The notes under the pieces are model-generated. The model worked only from the letters and a program-made list of their open reading frames with translations. It was not told the origin of the DNA and did no database searches. Below are positions 54,250 through 63,561 of a stretch of 64,000 bases of DNA, piece by piece (within the stretch, counting starts at the first letter, position 1; the number at the start of each line of letters is the position of its first letter). Source of the stretch: Shewanella glacialimarina (GTDB taxonomy: Bacteria; Pseudomonadota; Gammaproteobacteria; Enterobacterales; Shewanellaceae); assembly GCF_020511155.1 (NCBI RefSeq), contig NZ_CP041216.1, positions 4,322,001 to 4,386,000 of the forward strand. Direction: 5' to 3'. Made by a program: the position numbers and the translations under genes.

Positions 54250-56640
54250 TTAAAACTCGTACTTAACCGTGGCGCTGGTTGTACGACCGTTAATGGTTCT
54301 GGCACGAATGATATTGTTATCGGGTACAGAACCTTCTTCAGCTTCGGTAATACCCACAGTATCAAACAAGTTATTGACGTTAAGCGCGACGGATAACGCA
54401 TTGGTTAACTGGTAAGATGCAAACGCATTGACTTGAGTATAACCATCAAAACTTAGGTCATTATTATCTTGAGCATAAGACTCAGTGGTACCAATCAAAT
54501 TGACCCCAACAGAGCCTTTATCAAAGTTATAACGGCCCATTAGCGAGTAAATAAAATCAGCTTGGCGACGAGGTGTGTTGCCAATTACACTTGGATTAAG
54601 GGCATCTTTAACAATTTCAGCATCGGTCCAGGTTACGTTACCGCGAAAATCGAAATCACCAACATAATAAGCACCTTCTAACTCAATCCCTTTGGCTTCA
54701 TATTTACGGTCAAAGAATATTTGGCTAGTGGCTTCAAAGTTTTGCTCTTCTGTTTCAGAGTAAAACGCCGTGGCAAATAGCGACACGCTATCGTAACGAT
54801 ACTTCACACCCACTTCGTACTGGTCTACTTCATCCACAGAGTCTTCGTCAGAAACTGAACCATCAGCATTCACTTTACCAAACAACAAACGGTCAGCATT
54901 GGCACGACCACCATGACTGATACGACCAAATGCGGCTAAATCTTCAGATACTTGATAGTTAGCACCTAATGAATATGATAGGTAACCCCAGTCATAATTC
55001 ACTAGTTGTGGGTTAGCATTATCAATTGACGACACACTTAGCTCAGGCTGAGAAATCACCCCATCACGGTTCATATCCACTTGTGATTGCACATTACCCG
55101 CATAGTAACCACTGGCATCGCCAGAGTCATAGCGCACGCTACCGTCTAATGATAAATCGCCGAACTTAGATGACGCAGCAATATACGGTGCTTTAATAGT
55201 GTAGTCTGAATCATAGTTACGTTGACAGCAATTGCCCCAGTAAGGCACGCCATAAGCGTATAAACCATTATCTGAGTACTCAGAGCCATCGGCACCGACC
55301 ACATCTAAAAGTGCCGCATTATCGCCTTGCACTTCCATCAAATAAGAGTTCCACATCCAAGTCATATTGATATTTTGCGTGGCAGTATAAAAACCAAAAG
55401 TGACATTAGAATCATCAAACGTTTTGGTTAATTTCATGTCATTGACGATAGAACCAAAGTCATTCATGGTCACATCAAAACTGTGTACGCGCATAGCTAA
55501 ATCACTATCAAATGCTTGACCCGCTTTGGCACCATTAGCATAAATCAGTGATGATCCGCTGCCACCAATACTGTCAGCAATACTCGAGCTGTTAGCCACT
55601 TCAGCAGGCATTAACGACATAAAATTACCGCTAACATCCGAGATGCGGAAACGGTTTTCAACTAACCAGTCATCGCCTAAATCAAATGAAGCTTCTAGTC
55701 CAACTGAATTCACAATCGGATTCATACCATCACGCATATCACCACGGCTGATATTGCCGTCAGCATCTAAGCGCAGGGTTGATAACATGTTAGCCGAATG
55801 AACCGTATCAGATTGGGCATCAAATCCAGGTATTGAACTGCCATCTGAATACATTGGCATCGGTAAGTAGCCAATACTTTTGTCGTCTAAATGTTTGAAA
55901 TACAAACGCACATAACCAGAATCAAATTCTTTGGTTAAGTTAGCTTTAATTTGGCCACCCTTGTTCGCGGTGTAACCAGGATCACGCGGACCATCACCGG
56001 TACGTACAAAACCACCAATATGAAAACGCATAGAGTCATTAATGCTTGCGCCATATTCAAAATCAGTACGCAAAGTATCGTAATCAAGACCCACAGTAGA
56101 CGAAATACTGCCAGCATCACTGGTGCCCGTTTTACTAATGACGTTAATAATACCGCCTGGTGCGTTACTGGCAGCTGTTGAGGCTGAACCACCACGGATT
56201 GATTCAATAGTTTGTGTTGTAGAATCAATACGTAAGAAAATATCCGCATTACCAAATGCAATATCACCAAACTGTAAAATAGGTAAACCATCTTCTTGAA
56301 TTTGTAAGAATTTAGCTCCACCAGAGGCAACAGGTAAACCACGTACTGCAATGTTGGCGTTACCTTCACCACCGGTCGATTCAACCTTCATGCCCGGAAT
56401 AATACGGAACGCTTCGGCTGATGAACGAGGTGAGCTAATTGCTAAATCTTCTGGTGACACACTGCTCACTGACACGCTCGAGTCCATTACACGTGTACCA
56501 CGTGCGACACCCGTTACCACAATGCGCTCAAGACCAATGGCGTCTTTTTTAGTTTCCACAGTGTCAGCAGCCCACAAGCTTGAACTGACCATCACAGCTA
56601 GCGTACTTAATACAAATTTCTTAGATGTGCTTTTTATCAT
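54250..56640 (-). CDS. TonB-dependent receptor, predicted sucrose uptake
   Basis: 796 residues with a signal peptide (MIKSTSKKFVLSTLAVMVSSSLWA), a plug domain (GLERIVVTGVARGTRVMDSS through PGGIINVISK) and a 22-strand-type barrel ending in TSATVKYEF with the terminal Phe. Its neighbours, sucrose phosphorylase, kinase, permease and LacI regulator, and an operator 150 bases upstream support a role in uptake of sucrose or related glycosides across the outer membrane. Substrate specificity itself is inferred from context. Confidence 0.88.
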   Translation of the reverse strand: MIKSTSKKFVLSTLAVMVSSSLWAADTVETKKDAIGLERIVVTGVARGTRVMDSSVSVSSVSPEDLAISSPRSSAEAFRIIPGMKVESTGGEGNANIAVRGLPVASGGAKFLQIQEDGLPILQFGDIAFGNADIFLRIDSTTQTIESIRGGSASTAASNAPGGIINVISKTGTSDAGSISSTVGLDYDTLRTDFEYGASINDSMRFHIGGFVRTGDGPRDPGYTANKGGQIKANLTKEFDSGYVRLYFKHLDDKSIGYLPMPMYSDGSSIPGFDAQSDTVHSANMLSTLRLDADGNISRGDMRDGMNPIVNSVGLEASFDLGDDWLVENRFRISDVSGNFMSLMPAEVANSSSIADSIGGSGSSLIYANGAKAGQAFDSDLAMRVHSFDVTMNDFGSIVNDMKLTKTFDDSNVTFGFYTATQNINMTWMWNSYLMEVQGDNAALLDVVGADGSEYSDNGLYAYGVPYWGNCCQRNYDSDYTIKAPYIAASSKFGDLSLDGSVRYDSGDASGYYAGNVQSQVDMNRDGVISQPELSVSSIDNANPQLVNYDWGYLSYSLGANYQVSEDLAAFGRISHGGRANADRLLFGKVNADGSVSDEDSVDEVDQYEVGVKYRYDSVSLFATAFYSETEEQNFEATSQIFFDRKYEAKGIELEGAYYVGDFDFRGNVTWTDAEIVKDALNPSVIGNTPRRQADFIYSLMGRYNFDKGSVGVNLIGTTESYAQDNNDLSFDGYTQVNAFASYQLTNALSVALNVNNLFDTVGITEAEEGSVPDNNIIRARTINGRTTSATVKYEF

Positions 56641-56753
56641 TTTTATGTCCCCACATAGAGTGTATTGATGTTGTCTTATCTCCCCATAACAACATCAGTA
56701 ATATATTCATCAATCGAACTAAGCCCCCAAACTAGCTCAGTAGCGAGTCAAAA

Positions 56754-56778
56754 GGTTAAGGTTAAGGTTAAAGTTAAA
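56754..56778. repeat. Short GGTTAA-type tandem repeat
   Basis: Three or four near-copies of AAGGTT/AAAGTT units occur in the leader of the TonB receptor gene. No function is evident. Confidence 0.6.
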
Positions 56779-56789
56779 TCCAAGCCCTT

Positions 56790-56805
56790 ACTTAATCGAT
56801 TAAGT
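56790..56805. promoter_or_regulatory. ScrR operator upstream of the TonB receptor gene
   Basis: ACTTAATCGATTAAGT is a perfect 16-base LacI-type palindrome with CG at its centre. The same core occurs before the sucrose phosphorylase gene. Confidence 0.85.
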
Positions 56806-56927
56806 TACAAGTTAGCAACTAAATAGTAAATTGCAAGTACAATTTATGTTCAATTATCGTTAACAGGATTAAAAAATCGCCTAAGTAGATGTTTATTAGA
56901 TTAAATATTTATAATCGCAGAGGTTCA

Positions 56928-58148
56928 TTATTTAGCGTCAGCGGTCAACAAATGTCCTGACGGATCACGAAGTAGATTGTAGGCTGCCAATAAGCACAAC
57001 ATAAATGCAAAGCCAGTTGCTAAATAAAACCCGTATTTAACATGACCAAATATGTCGCCTACCACTCCCATCAACAATGGACCTAATGCAGCAGAAAGCG
57101 CAGTAAAGAATAAAATAACCCCAGCAACCGAACCGTGCTGGTCAACAGGGAAACAACTGATCCCTTTAGAGTTTAATGTTGGATACATCATTGACATAAA
57201 CAAGCCTGATAAAGGCAATAAAATAACCGCCGCAGAAATGCCATACATCATTGCACCTAAATAACATAGGCTAATTGCTAGGCTGAACCAAAACATCACT
57301 TGCTGCCAACTGTATCGATTGAGGATCCAGCCACCTAAGAAACGTCCCAGTGCCCGTAATGTGAAAAAGATTGTTAGTGCATACGTCGCGATTAATGCCA
57401 ACTCACCTTCATAGTTGAGTAATAGCGTCGGCATCCATACATAAATGGCCACTTCAGTAGCAACATAAAGCCCAATCGCTAAAGAGTAGCCCAATGCATA
57501 AGGGTTTCTCATCATGCTAAACGTACTGGCTAGATTAATATCTTGAGTAGATGAGCGCTTAAGTTGCGGGTATTCAGCTTTATAAGCTAACCAACATAAT
57601 ATTAAACAAAACACCCCAGCGCCAAAATACAGATATTTCCACGACACGCCTGTTATCAATAAATAACTGACAATCGCCGGACCGACCATAGCACCCACAC
57701 CGAAATAGCCTTCGACGGTGTTCATGGTGCTTGAGTGTTGTTTCGAGTTAGTTGAAATATCACCAATTAATCCTAGCGCACCCGTTTTGAACACCCCAAT
57801 AGCAATACCGACTAACGCCAACAAACATAGAAAATAATAAAATGACTCACCTAAAGCGAACATAAAACTGGCTAGCGCAAACAACATTAAACCAATTAAA
57901 ATTGTTATTTTTCGGCCTAACTTATCTGCAAGAAAGCCTAAAAACAGCCCACTTAATGCAATAAAAAGCATTGGCATGTAATGAAATGCGCTCGCTTGTG
58001 ACATCGATAAGTCAAATGTGTTAATCAGCTCAGGAATAATCACTCCCACCGCATCAGAAGTCATCGCGAACATAAAAAACATTAAATATGTTAGTATCCT
58101 TATCCTAGTGTTACCACTATTCTCATTATCATTCATATGGTTAGCCAT
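56928..58148 (-). CDS. scrT: MFS transporter, predicted sucrose permease
   Basis: The ATG at 58148 (MANHMNDNENSGNT) follows AAGGTGAG and gives 406 residues. Twelve membrane helices; GFLADKLGRKITILIGLML is the MFS loop 2-3 motif, and RALGRFLGGWILNRYS its counterpart in the second half. The place next to sucrose phosphorylase, with a shared operator in the divergent gap, supports transport of sucrose into the cytoplasm. The name is inferred from context. Confidence 0.85.
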   Translation of the reverse strand: MANHMNDNENSGNTRIRILTYLMFFMFAMTSDAVGVIIPELINTFDLSMSQASAFHYMPMLFIALSGLFLGFLADKLGRKITILIGLMLFALASFMFALGESFYYFLCLLALVGIAIGVFKTGALGLIGDISTNSKQHSSTMNTVEGYFGVGAMVGPAIVSYLLITGVSWKYLYFGAGVFCLILCWLAYKAEYPQLKRSSTQDINLASTFSMMRNPYALGYSLAIGLYVATEVAIYVWMPTLLLNYEGELALIATYALTIFFTLRALGRFLGGWILNRYSWQQVMFWFSLAISLCYLGAMMYGISAAVILLPLSGLFMSMMYPTLNSKGISCFPVDQHGSVAGVILFFTALSAALGPLLMGVVGDIFGHVKYGFYLATGFAFMLCLLAAYNLLRDPSGHLLTADAK

Positions 58149-58286
58149 ATTTCTCACCTTATTGTTATATGTTTTCTTTGCGGTCACACAGTCTATTTAT
58201 GGCGACATATTCGTCTTCTCCCACAGAAAACGAATTCAATATTTAAACAAAGCCCTTGAATAATGTTTCATATTGGTTAAATATAC

Positions 58287-58304
58287 AACTTAATCGATTA
58301 AGTT
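58287..58304. promoter_or_regulatory. ScrR operator in the scrT-scrP divergent gap
   Basis: AACTTAATCGATTAAGTT is a perfect 18-base palindrome, 33 bases before the sucrose phosphorylase start and 139 bases before the scrT start. It is the same core as the site at 56790-56805. Confidence 0.9.
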
Positions 58305-58336
58305 TTTTCTAAATACTTACTTTAAGAGTCACCAAC

Positions 58337-59818
58337 ATGAAAAATAATGTTCAGCTGATCACTTACGTAGATCGTATAGCGCACTCAGACTTAAAAGGAC
58401 TCAAACAGGTTCTCGACACAGAACTGCATGATCTCTTTGGTGGCGTACATCTGTTACCTTTTTATTATCCGATTGACGGCAGCGATGCTGGCTTTGACCC
58501 TATAGACCATGCAAAAGTAGATGAACGTCTTGGTGATTGGAATGACGTAAAGCAGATTGGCCAACAATACGACATCATGGCCGACTTAATCGTTAACCAC
58601 ATGTCTGCAGAGTCTACCGAGTTTCAAGACGTGCTTGCCAACGGCAAAAACTCTGTTTATTGGGATTTATTTTTAACCAAAGATAGTGTATTTCCAGACG
58701 GTTTAAGCGCAGAAAACCAAGCTAAAATTTATCGCCCACGTCCGGGGAGTTGTTTCACCACCTATAAACTCGCGGACGGTACACAAGCCGAGTTTTGGAC
58801 GACTTTTACCTCAAATCAAATTGATATTAATGTGCATACCGCTGCAGGTCAGGCACATTTAAACAAGGTGCTAACGCGTTTTCATGAAAGCAAAGTCGAT
58901 CTTATTCGTCTTGACGCTGCGGGTTATGCGATTAAAAAACCAGGCACTAGCTGTTTTATGATTGAAGAATCATTTGAATTTGTCGATGAGTTAGCCAAAA
59001 AAGCCAACAGCCTAGGCATGACCACCCTTGCCGAAATTCACTCGCATTACATGACCCAGCTCGATATTGCTAAGCGCGTAGACATGGTGTACGACTTTGC
59101 GCTGCCGCCATTGATTCTCCACAGCTTATTTAGCCAAGATGCCAGTGCATTAAGCCATTGGCTATCCATTGCCCCACGTAATTGTGTCACGGTATTAGAT
59201 ACTCATGACGGCATTGGCATTATCGACGCTGGCCCGGTCGGCAATAAAGCAGGTTTATTAACAGCTGCAGAAATTGATAACTTAGTTAATCGCATCCATA
59301 GCAATAGCAAAGGTGAAAGCCTGCAAGCAACGGGCGCAGCAGCCAGCAATGTCGACCTATACCAAGTTAATTGCACCTACTACGATGCACTTGGCCAAAA
59401 TGACATTGATTATTTAATCGCTCGAAGCGTGCAGTTTTTTGCTCCCGGTATACCGCAGGTGTATTACACCGGTTTACTGGCAGTGCCTAATGCCATGGAG
59501 TTACTGAATCAAACTCAGGTAGGTCGCGACATTAACCGCCCTTATCTACAGGTAAGCGACATTCAAACAGCCATGCAAAAACCGGTTGTTAAAGCGCTAT
59601 GTGAGCTGATCACTCTACGCAATAAAGTCGATGCCTTTAATGGTGAGTTCACCATGACAAACCAGGCTAATCAGTTAGATCTTTGTTGGGTGCATGGCGA
59701 CAGTTCAGCCAAGTTAAGCGTTAATTTTGCCAGCAAAGAAGCCCATATCAACATCGTTGAAGCCCAGCAATCGACTCACATTGTACTGACTGATTTACTG
59801 GCTAAACACCGCGGATAA
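58337..59818 (+). CDS. scrP: Sucrose phosphorylase
   Basis: 493 residues of GH13 subfamily 18. It splits sucrose with phosphate into glucose 1-phosphate and fructose in the cytoplasm. Motifs seen: VHLLPFYYPIDGSDAGFDPID, VDLIRLDAAGYAIKKPGTSC with the nucleophile Asp, TLAEIHSHY with the acid/base Glu, and LDTHDGIGIID with the transition-state Asp. The length is typical. Fructose would be passed to the scrK kinase. It is divergent from scrT, behind the LacI-type operator. Confidence 0.93.
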   Translation: MKNNVQLITYVDRIAHSDLKGLKQVLDTELHDLFGGVHLLPFYYPIDGSDAGFDPIDHAKVDERLGDWNDVKQIGQQYDIMADLIVNHMSAESTEFQDVLANGKNSVYWDLFLTKDSVFPDGLSAENQAKIYRPRPGSCFTTYKLADGTQAEFWTTFTSNQIDINVHTAAGQAHLNKVLTRFHESKVDLIRLDAAGYAIKKPGTSCFMIEESFEFVDELAKKANSLGMTTLAEIHSHYMTQLDIAKRVDMVYDFALPPLILHSLFSQDASALSHWLSIAPRNCVTVLDTHDGIGIIDAGPVGNKAGLLTAAEIDNLVNRIHSNSKGESLQATGAAASNVDLYQVNCTYYDALGQNDIDYLIARSVQFFAPGIPQVYYTGLLAVPNAMELLNQTQVGRDINRPYLQVSDIQTAMQKPVVKALCELITLRNKVDAFNGEFTMTNQANQLDLCWVHGDSSAKLSVNFASKEAHINIVEAQQSTHIVLTDLLAKHRG

Positions 59819-59879
59819 TCTGCCGTTTGATTTAAGCTTAAACGTAAACAAGGCGCCTAATTAGGCACCTTGTTGGTAT

Positions 59880-59950
59880 CGATATGATTGTCTCGATCTG
59901 ATTGTCTCGATCTGATTATCTCGATATATTTGTATCGAACTGTTTGTATC
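59880..59950. repeat. Fourteen-base degenerate tandem repeat
   Basis: About five copies of a unit like GATCTGATTGTCTC follow one another downstream of scrP; the first three are close, the last two diverged. They occupy most of the scrP-scrR convergent gap. Confidence 0.75.
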
Positions 59951-59977
59951 AATAATCGTCCGGTCATCAATATTACA

Positions 59978-61009
59978 TCAACAACTACCACCACGAGAAA
60001 GTTCATAACCTAACACTTCAGCATGATGGGCATCAGCAATAAACATTTCTGCGGCTTTACGACCTTTTTGTTCTGAATGCTGGAACACTGTTGTCAGCGG
60101 CGGGATAGCTCGTGAGCCTTCATCAATACCATCAAAACCCACCACTCGAATATCTTCAGGGATCCGCAAACCTTGTTGGATTGCCTCGCGCATTAAACTC
60201 AAGGCAATGAGGTCACTCATGCACAAAAATACATTCGGACGCGGTACACAATTAAGCGCTTCTTTGGCTGCTATAGCAGCAAAGTCGGCATTACTTTCAG
60301 GAATATTCCAAATGCGATCATCACCAAGCTTAACCCCAGTATCACCAATGGCATCCAAATAGCCTTGCAAACGCTGATGTGCTACTGAAGTGTCGATTTC
60401 CATAGAATGAATATCATACACGCGGCAGGTTAAGTGAGTGTCGAGCAAGCGTAATCCAAGAATTGCGACCTGATCTTGCTCAGATTGAATTGCCAATTTA
60501 GCCACTTCATAGGCACCGGCTTTATTATCGATACTCACCGAAGCACTACGATGAATATTAAAGTCGACCGTCACCACTTTTTTACGGATTTTTTTTAATT
60601 GCTCGGCCAATAAACGGTTGCGAGGACGGCCATAACAAATAAAACCATCGACAAAATCATTTACGCCATTCACATTGTCAGAACTGCCAGAAAACAACAG
60701 TAAATTAATTTTATGTTGCTCAAAAACTGCCGCAACGCCTTTCATAAACTTACTGGCCACGGGATCAGACACCATGTATTCAATACTGTCCGACAACACT
60801 AATGCTACTGTATCGAATTTGCCACGCCTTAAAGATTGCGCTGCTTTATTGGGTCCAAAATATCCTAACTCGTTACAGGCAGCTAGAATGTCTATACGGC
60901 GTTTTTCCGACAGCTGATCTGGACGATTAAACGCATTAGATACCGTCGCATTCGACACACCTAATTCTTTGGCAATACTTTTTAAGGTCCAATGCTTGGA
61001 GTCTGGCAT
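59978..61009 (-). CDS. scrR: LacI-family transcriptional regulator, predicted sucrose repressor
   Basis: 343 residues. N-terminal HTH with hinge: LKSIAKELGVSNATVSNAFN and KAAQSLRRGKF; then a periplasmic-binding-protein-like effector domain. Two LacI-type palindromes in the cluster are its probable sites. The effector may be sucrose, fructose or glucose phosphate; not known. The C-terminus is unusual (LSRGGSC). It is convergent with scrP. Confidence 0.88.
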   Translation of the reverse strand: MPDSKHWTLKSIAKELGVSNATVSNAFNRPDQLSEKRRIDILAACNELGYFGPNKAAQSLRRGKFDTVALVLSDSIEYMVSDPVASKFMKGVAAVFEQHKINLLLFSGSSDNVNGVNDFVDGFICYGRPRNRLLAEQLKKIRKKVVTVDFNIHRSASVSIDNKAGAYEVAKLAIQSEQDQVAILGLRLLDTHLTCRVYDIHSMEIDTSVAHQRLQGYLDAIGDTGVKLGDDRIWNIPESNADFAAIAAKEALNCVPRPNVFLCMSDLIALSLMREAIQQGLRIPEDIRVVGFDGIDEGSRAIPPLTTVFQHSEQKGRKAAEMFIADAHHAEVLGYELSRGGSC

Positions 61010-61163
61010 AACGGGTCCGTTTACGTCGTGATTTTAGCCTAAACAGCTATTTATAACATGAATATAGCGATGCTAAGCGGTGAAAACAACCCAAGCAATA
61101 CTTCAGATGCTGTCCTAAGGTTGAAGCGAATAAACGGCACCAGCTTGTAAAACTGCTGCCAAA

Positions 61164-61727
61164 TTATAAATGATCTTGCTGTTGAGCATGTTCGACCAGC
61201 CTGGCTAAAGACATATTTTGCTCAAACGTAGTACTTTTTAAGCGTTTAGCAAACCAAAATCTCGGTTTCCAATACACGTTATTTAAACTCGAAATCTTAA
61301 CCCCTTTTTGGGTTGATGCATGTAAAAACCTGGCATCTCCCATGTAAATGCCCACATGACGGGCGCTTTTACCGGTTTTAAAAAATACTAAATCGCCCAC
61401 TTCTAAGGCTTCACGTGGGACTTCTTTACCTAATACACGTTGCGCATTGACAGAGCGAGGTAACTTTTCACCCACTATGTCAAGATAAGCTAAGTACACA
61501 AAACCAGAGCAATCAACACCTTGTTTACTCATACCACCTAATCGATAAGGCGTTCCCGCCCAATCCTGATGGTAAGCTAATAAATTAGGCTCACTCCACT
61601 TAGGTAATCTTGGCTCAGCCTTTACAATCACAGGCTTTGGTGGAGGCTTAACAACTGTTACGGGAACCTGAGTGGCACAAGCACTCAGTAATACCGACAA
61701 GCTAATAAGCGATAATTTCTTTATCAA
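61164..61727 (-). CDS. NlpC/P60 cell-wall peptidase lipoprotein
   Basis: 187 residues. A lipoprotein signal peptide with LSAC lipobox (Cys 17) is followed by a Pro-rich linker and an NlpC/P60 domain: GVDCSGFVYLAYL with the catalytic Cys, SARHVGIYMGDARFLHAS with the catalytic His and third polar residue. Such Spr/NlpC-type enzymes cut the gamma-D-Glu-diaminopimelate bond or crosslinks in peptidoglycan. It is a single gene. Confidence 0.92.
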   Translation of the reverse strand: MIKKLSLISLSVLLSACATQVPVTVVKPPPKPVIVKAEPRLPKWSEPNLLAYHQDWAGTPYRLGGMSKQGVDCSGFVYLAYLDIVGEKLPRSVNAQRVLGKEVPREALEVGDLVFFKTGKSARHVGIYMGDARFLHASTQKGVKISSLNNVYWKPRFWFAKRLKSTTFEQNMSLARLVEHAQQQDHL

Positions 61728-61877
61728 TTTTATAGACCTCTAAGCCTAAACATATCTGTTAATCACGCTAAACTTTGTTTAAAAAGATTAACTTACAATT
61801 ATACTGTTCAAGTAATAAACAGGGTAATTTACACCAGTTAAAAAAAATCTCAAAATAAAACTTCTCTCATCTATAAA

Positions 61878-61906
61878 GTAAAAATGGCAACCTAGGGGTT
61901 GCCATT
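61878..61906 (-). terminator. C4-dicarboxylate transporter terminator
   Basis: Stem AATGGCAACC/GGTTGCCATT with loop TAGG has an A-run giving T residues on the minus strand, 35 bases past the stop. Confidence 0.8.
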
Positions 61907-61940
61907 CATTGACATCGATTATATTGATAATAAGTGGTGA

Positions 61941-63257
61941 TTAATTTATCGCCATCGATAGGAAGTAACCAACCAAGGTTGCCGTGATCACGCCAATAAA
62001 GCCGGGAATAATAAAGCTGTGATTGAGTACATACTTACCAATATGAGTTGTGCCTGTTCTGTCAAAGCTTATCGCCGCTAAATCACTTGGATAGAATGGG
62101 AAAAAGAAGTAAGCATAACAAGCGGGTAGCACACCTATTAGTACAGGTGCAGGGATCCCCAGTGAAAAACCTAATGGCAGCATAATAGTTAAAACCGCAG
62201 CCTGACTTTTTAAGAAAATCGATGACACAAACATGGCAATCGCAAATGTCCACGGATAAACACTGACAATATCGCTTACCGCGCTAACCAAATAGGTTTT
62301 ATGGTGCTCTATAATGGTGTCACTCATCCATGCTATGCCAAAAATAATGATAACCGCTGTCATACCTGCGGTAAATACATTACTGGTGACCACTTTTTTC
62401 GGTGATATATTGGTGGCGAGTAAAATAACCGCACCAACAGATAACATCATAAACTGAATCGCTACCGACATACTTACACCATCAGGTAACACTTGTTTGC
62501 TAAACATCGCCACCATGATCACAGCAAAAATACCCAGTAAAAATACCATTAAACCTTTCTTTGCAGTTGCCTCTGCGGCTGGAGTTTGCACTTGGTCAGC
62601 ACTAGGATCGATTAATGACTCACGAAACTCATCATCTTTTAAACGTGCCTGAAACTCTTGATCTTTATCTAAATCTTTACCCCGCTTTAAACTCCAGGTA
62701 CACGCCACCAGCAAACCGATTAAGGTCGCAGGAATAGTCACCATCAATACATCAATTAAGCCAATATCAAGCTGATTATCTACCGCAGTAGCAAGCACTA
62801 CAGCTGCAGCGGCTGCTATTGGGCTTGCTGTAATGCCCATTTGTGAGGCAACTGTTGCCATGGCTAATGGCCGTTCAGGTCGGATACCTTTCTTGTATGA
62901 GACATCATAAATAACAGGAAGCAGGGGATAAACAGAGTGACCAGTACCAACAAGTACAGTTAACGAATAAGTACACAGGGGACCTAAAAAGACGATATGT
63001 TCAGGGTGTTTACGTAACAGCTTTTCAGCAAACTTGACCAACAGTTTTAAACCACCAGTGGCCTCTAATGTTGCTGAAGCCGCGACTACAGCCAAAATAA
63101 TCAGCATTACGCTGACAGGCGGCGTACCCGGTGCTATACCAAATACAAAAGCCAGTACCGAAACACCTAGCCCACCCAGCAAGCCAAAGGCGATTCCGCC
63201 ATGGCGTATACCAACAAAAATGACAATTAATAACAACAGCATATGTATATAAAACAT
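61941..63257 (-). CDS. Anaerobic C4-dicarboxylate transporter, Dcu family
   Basis: 438 residues with about ten to twelve membrane helices; GTGHSVYPLLPVIYDVSYKK and ASQMGITASPIAAAAAVVLA are DcuA/DcuB signatures. Family members exchange fumarate for succinate during anaerobic growth or take up aspartate. Whether it is DcuA or DcuB cannot be decided here. A charged loop (about residues 193-232) separates the two halves. The ATG follows an AGGTACTG box. Confidence 0.92.
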   Translation of the reverse strand: MFYIHMLLLLIVIFVGIRHGGIAFGLLGGLGVSVLAFVFGIAPGTPPVSVMLIILAVVAASATLEATGGLKLLVKFAEKLLRKHPEHIVFLGPLCTYSLTVLVGTGHSVYPLLPVIYDVSYKKGIRPERPLAMATVASQMGITASPIAAAAAVVLATAVDNQLDIGLIDVLMVTIPATLIGLLVACTWSLKRGKDLDKDQEFQARLKDDEFRESLIDPSADQVQTPAAEATAKKGLMVFLLGIFAVIMVAMFSKQVLPDGVSMSVAIQFMMLSVGAVILLATNISPKKVVTSNVFTAGMTAVIIIFGIAWMSDTIIEHHKTYLVSAVSDIVSVYPWTFAIAMFVSSIFLKSQAAVLTIMLPLGFSLGIPAPVLIGVLPACYAYFFFPFYPSDLAAISFDRTGTTHIGKYVLNHSFIIPGFIGVITATLVGYFLSMAIN

Positions 63258-63561
63258 TATCAGTACCTACCATATTAAATAGCTGTTGCAGGTATAACAC
63301 AGCAGAAAATACCGTTAGTGACCAAAATCAAGCTATTACATAAAGCGCCGTACCCAATAGATAAAACTGTGAGTTATTGAACACTTTTTATGAGAGTTAT
63401 ACTCATCTAACTAATTAGTTTACGAAAATCAACTTGAAAGGTTATCGCAGCCAAGCTTCACCCACCAATTAACAAACGGCCACTGATATATATTTTTGAC
63501 TTACAACGAGTCTAAGTTAATCTTAAGTGCAAAGAATAGTGGTACTAAAGGGCGGCAATTA
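63258..63561. other. Intergenic region between the Dcu gene and the solute-binding protein gene
   Basis: About 300 bases with the divergent promoters of both genes. I see no clear operator, RNA or small gene. Confidence 0.4.
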
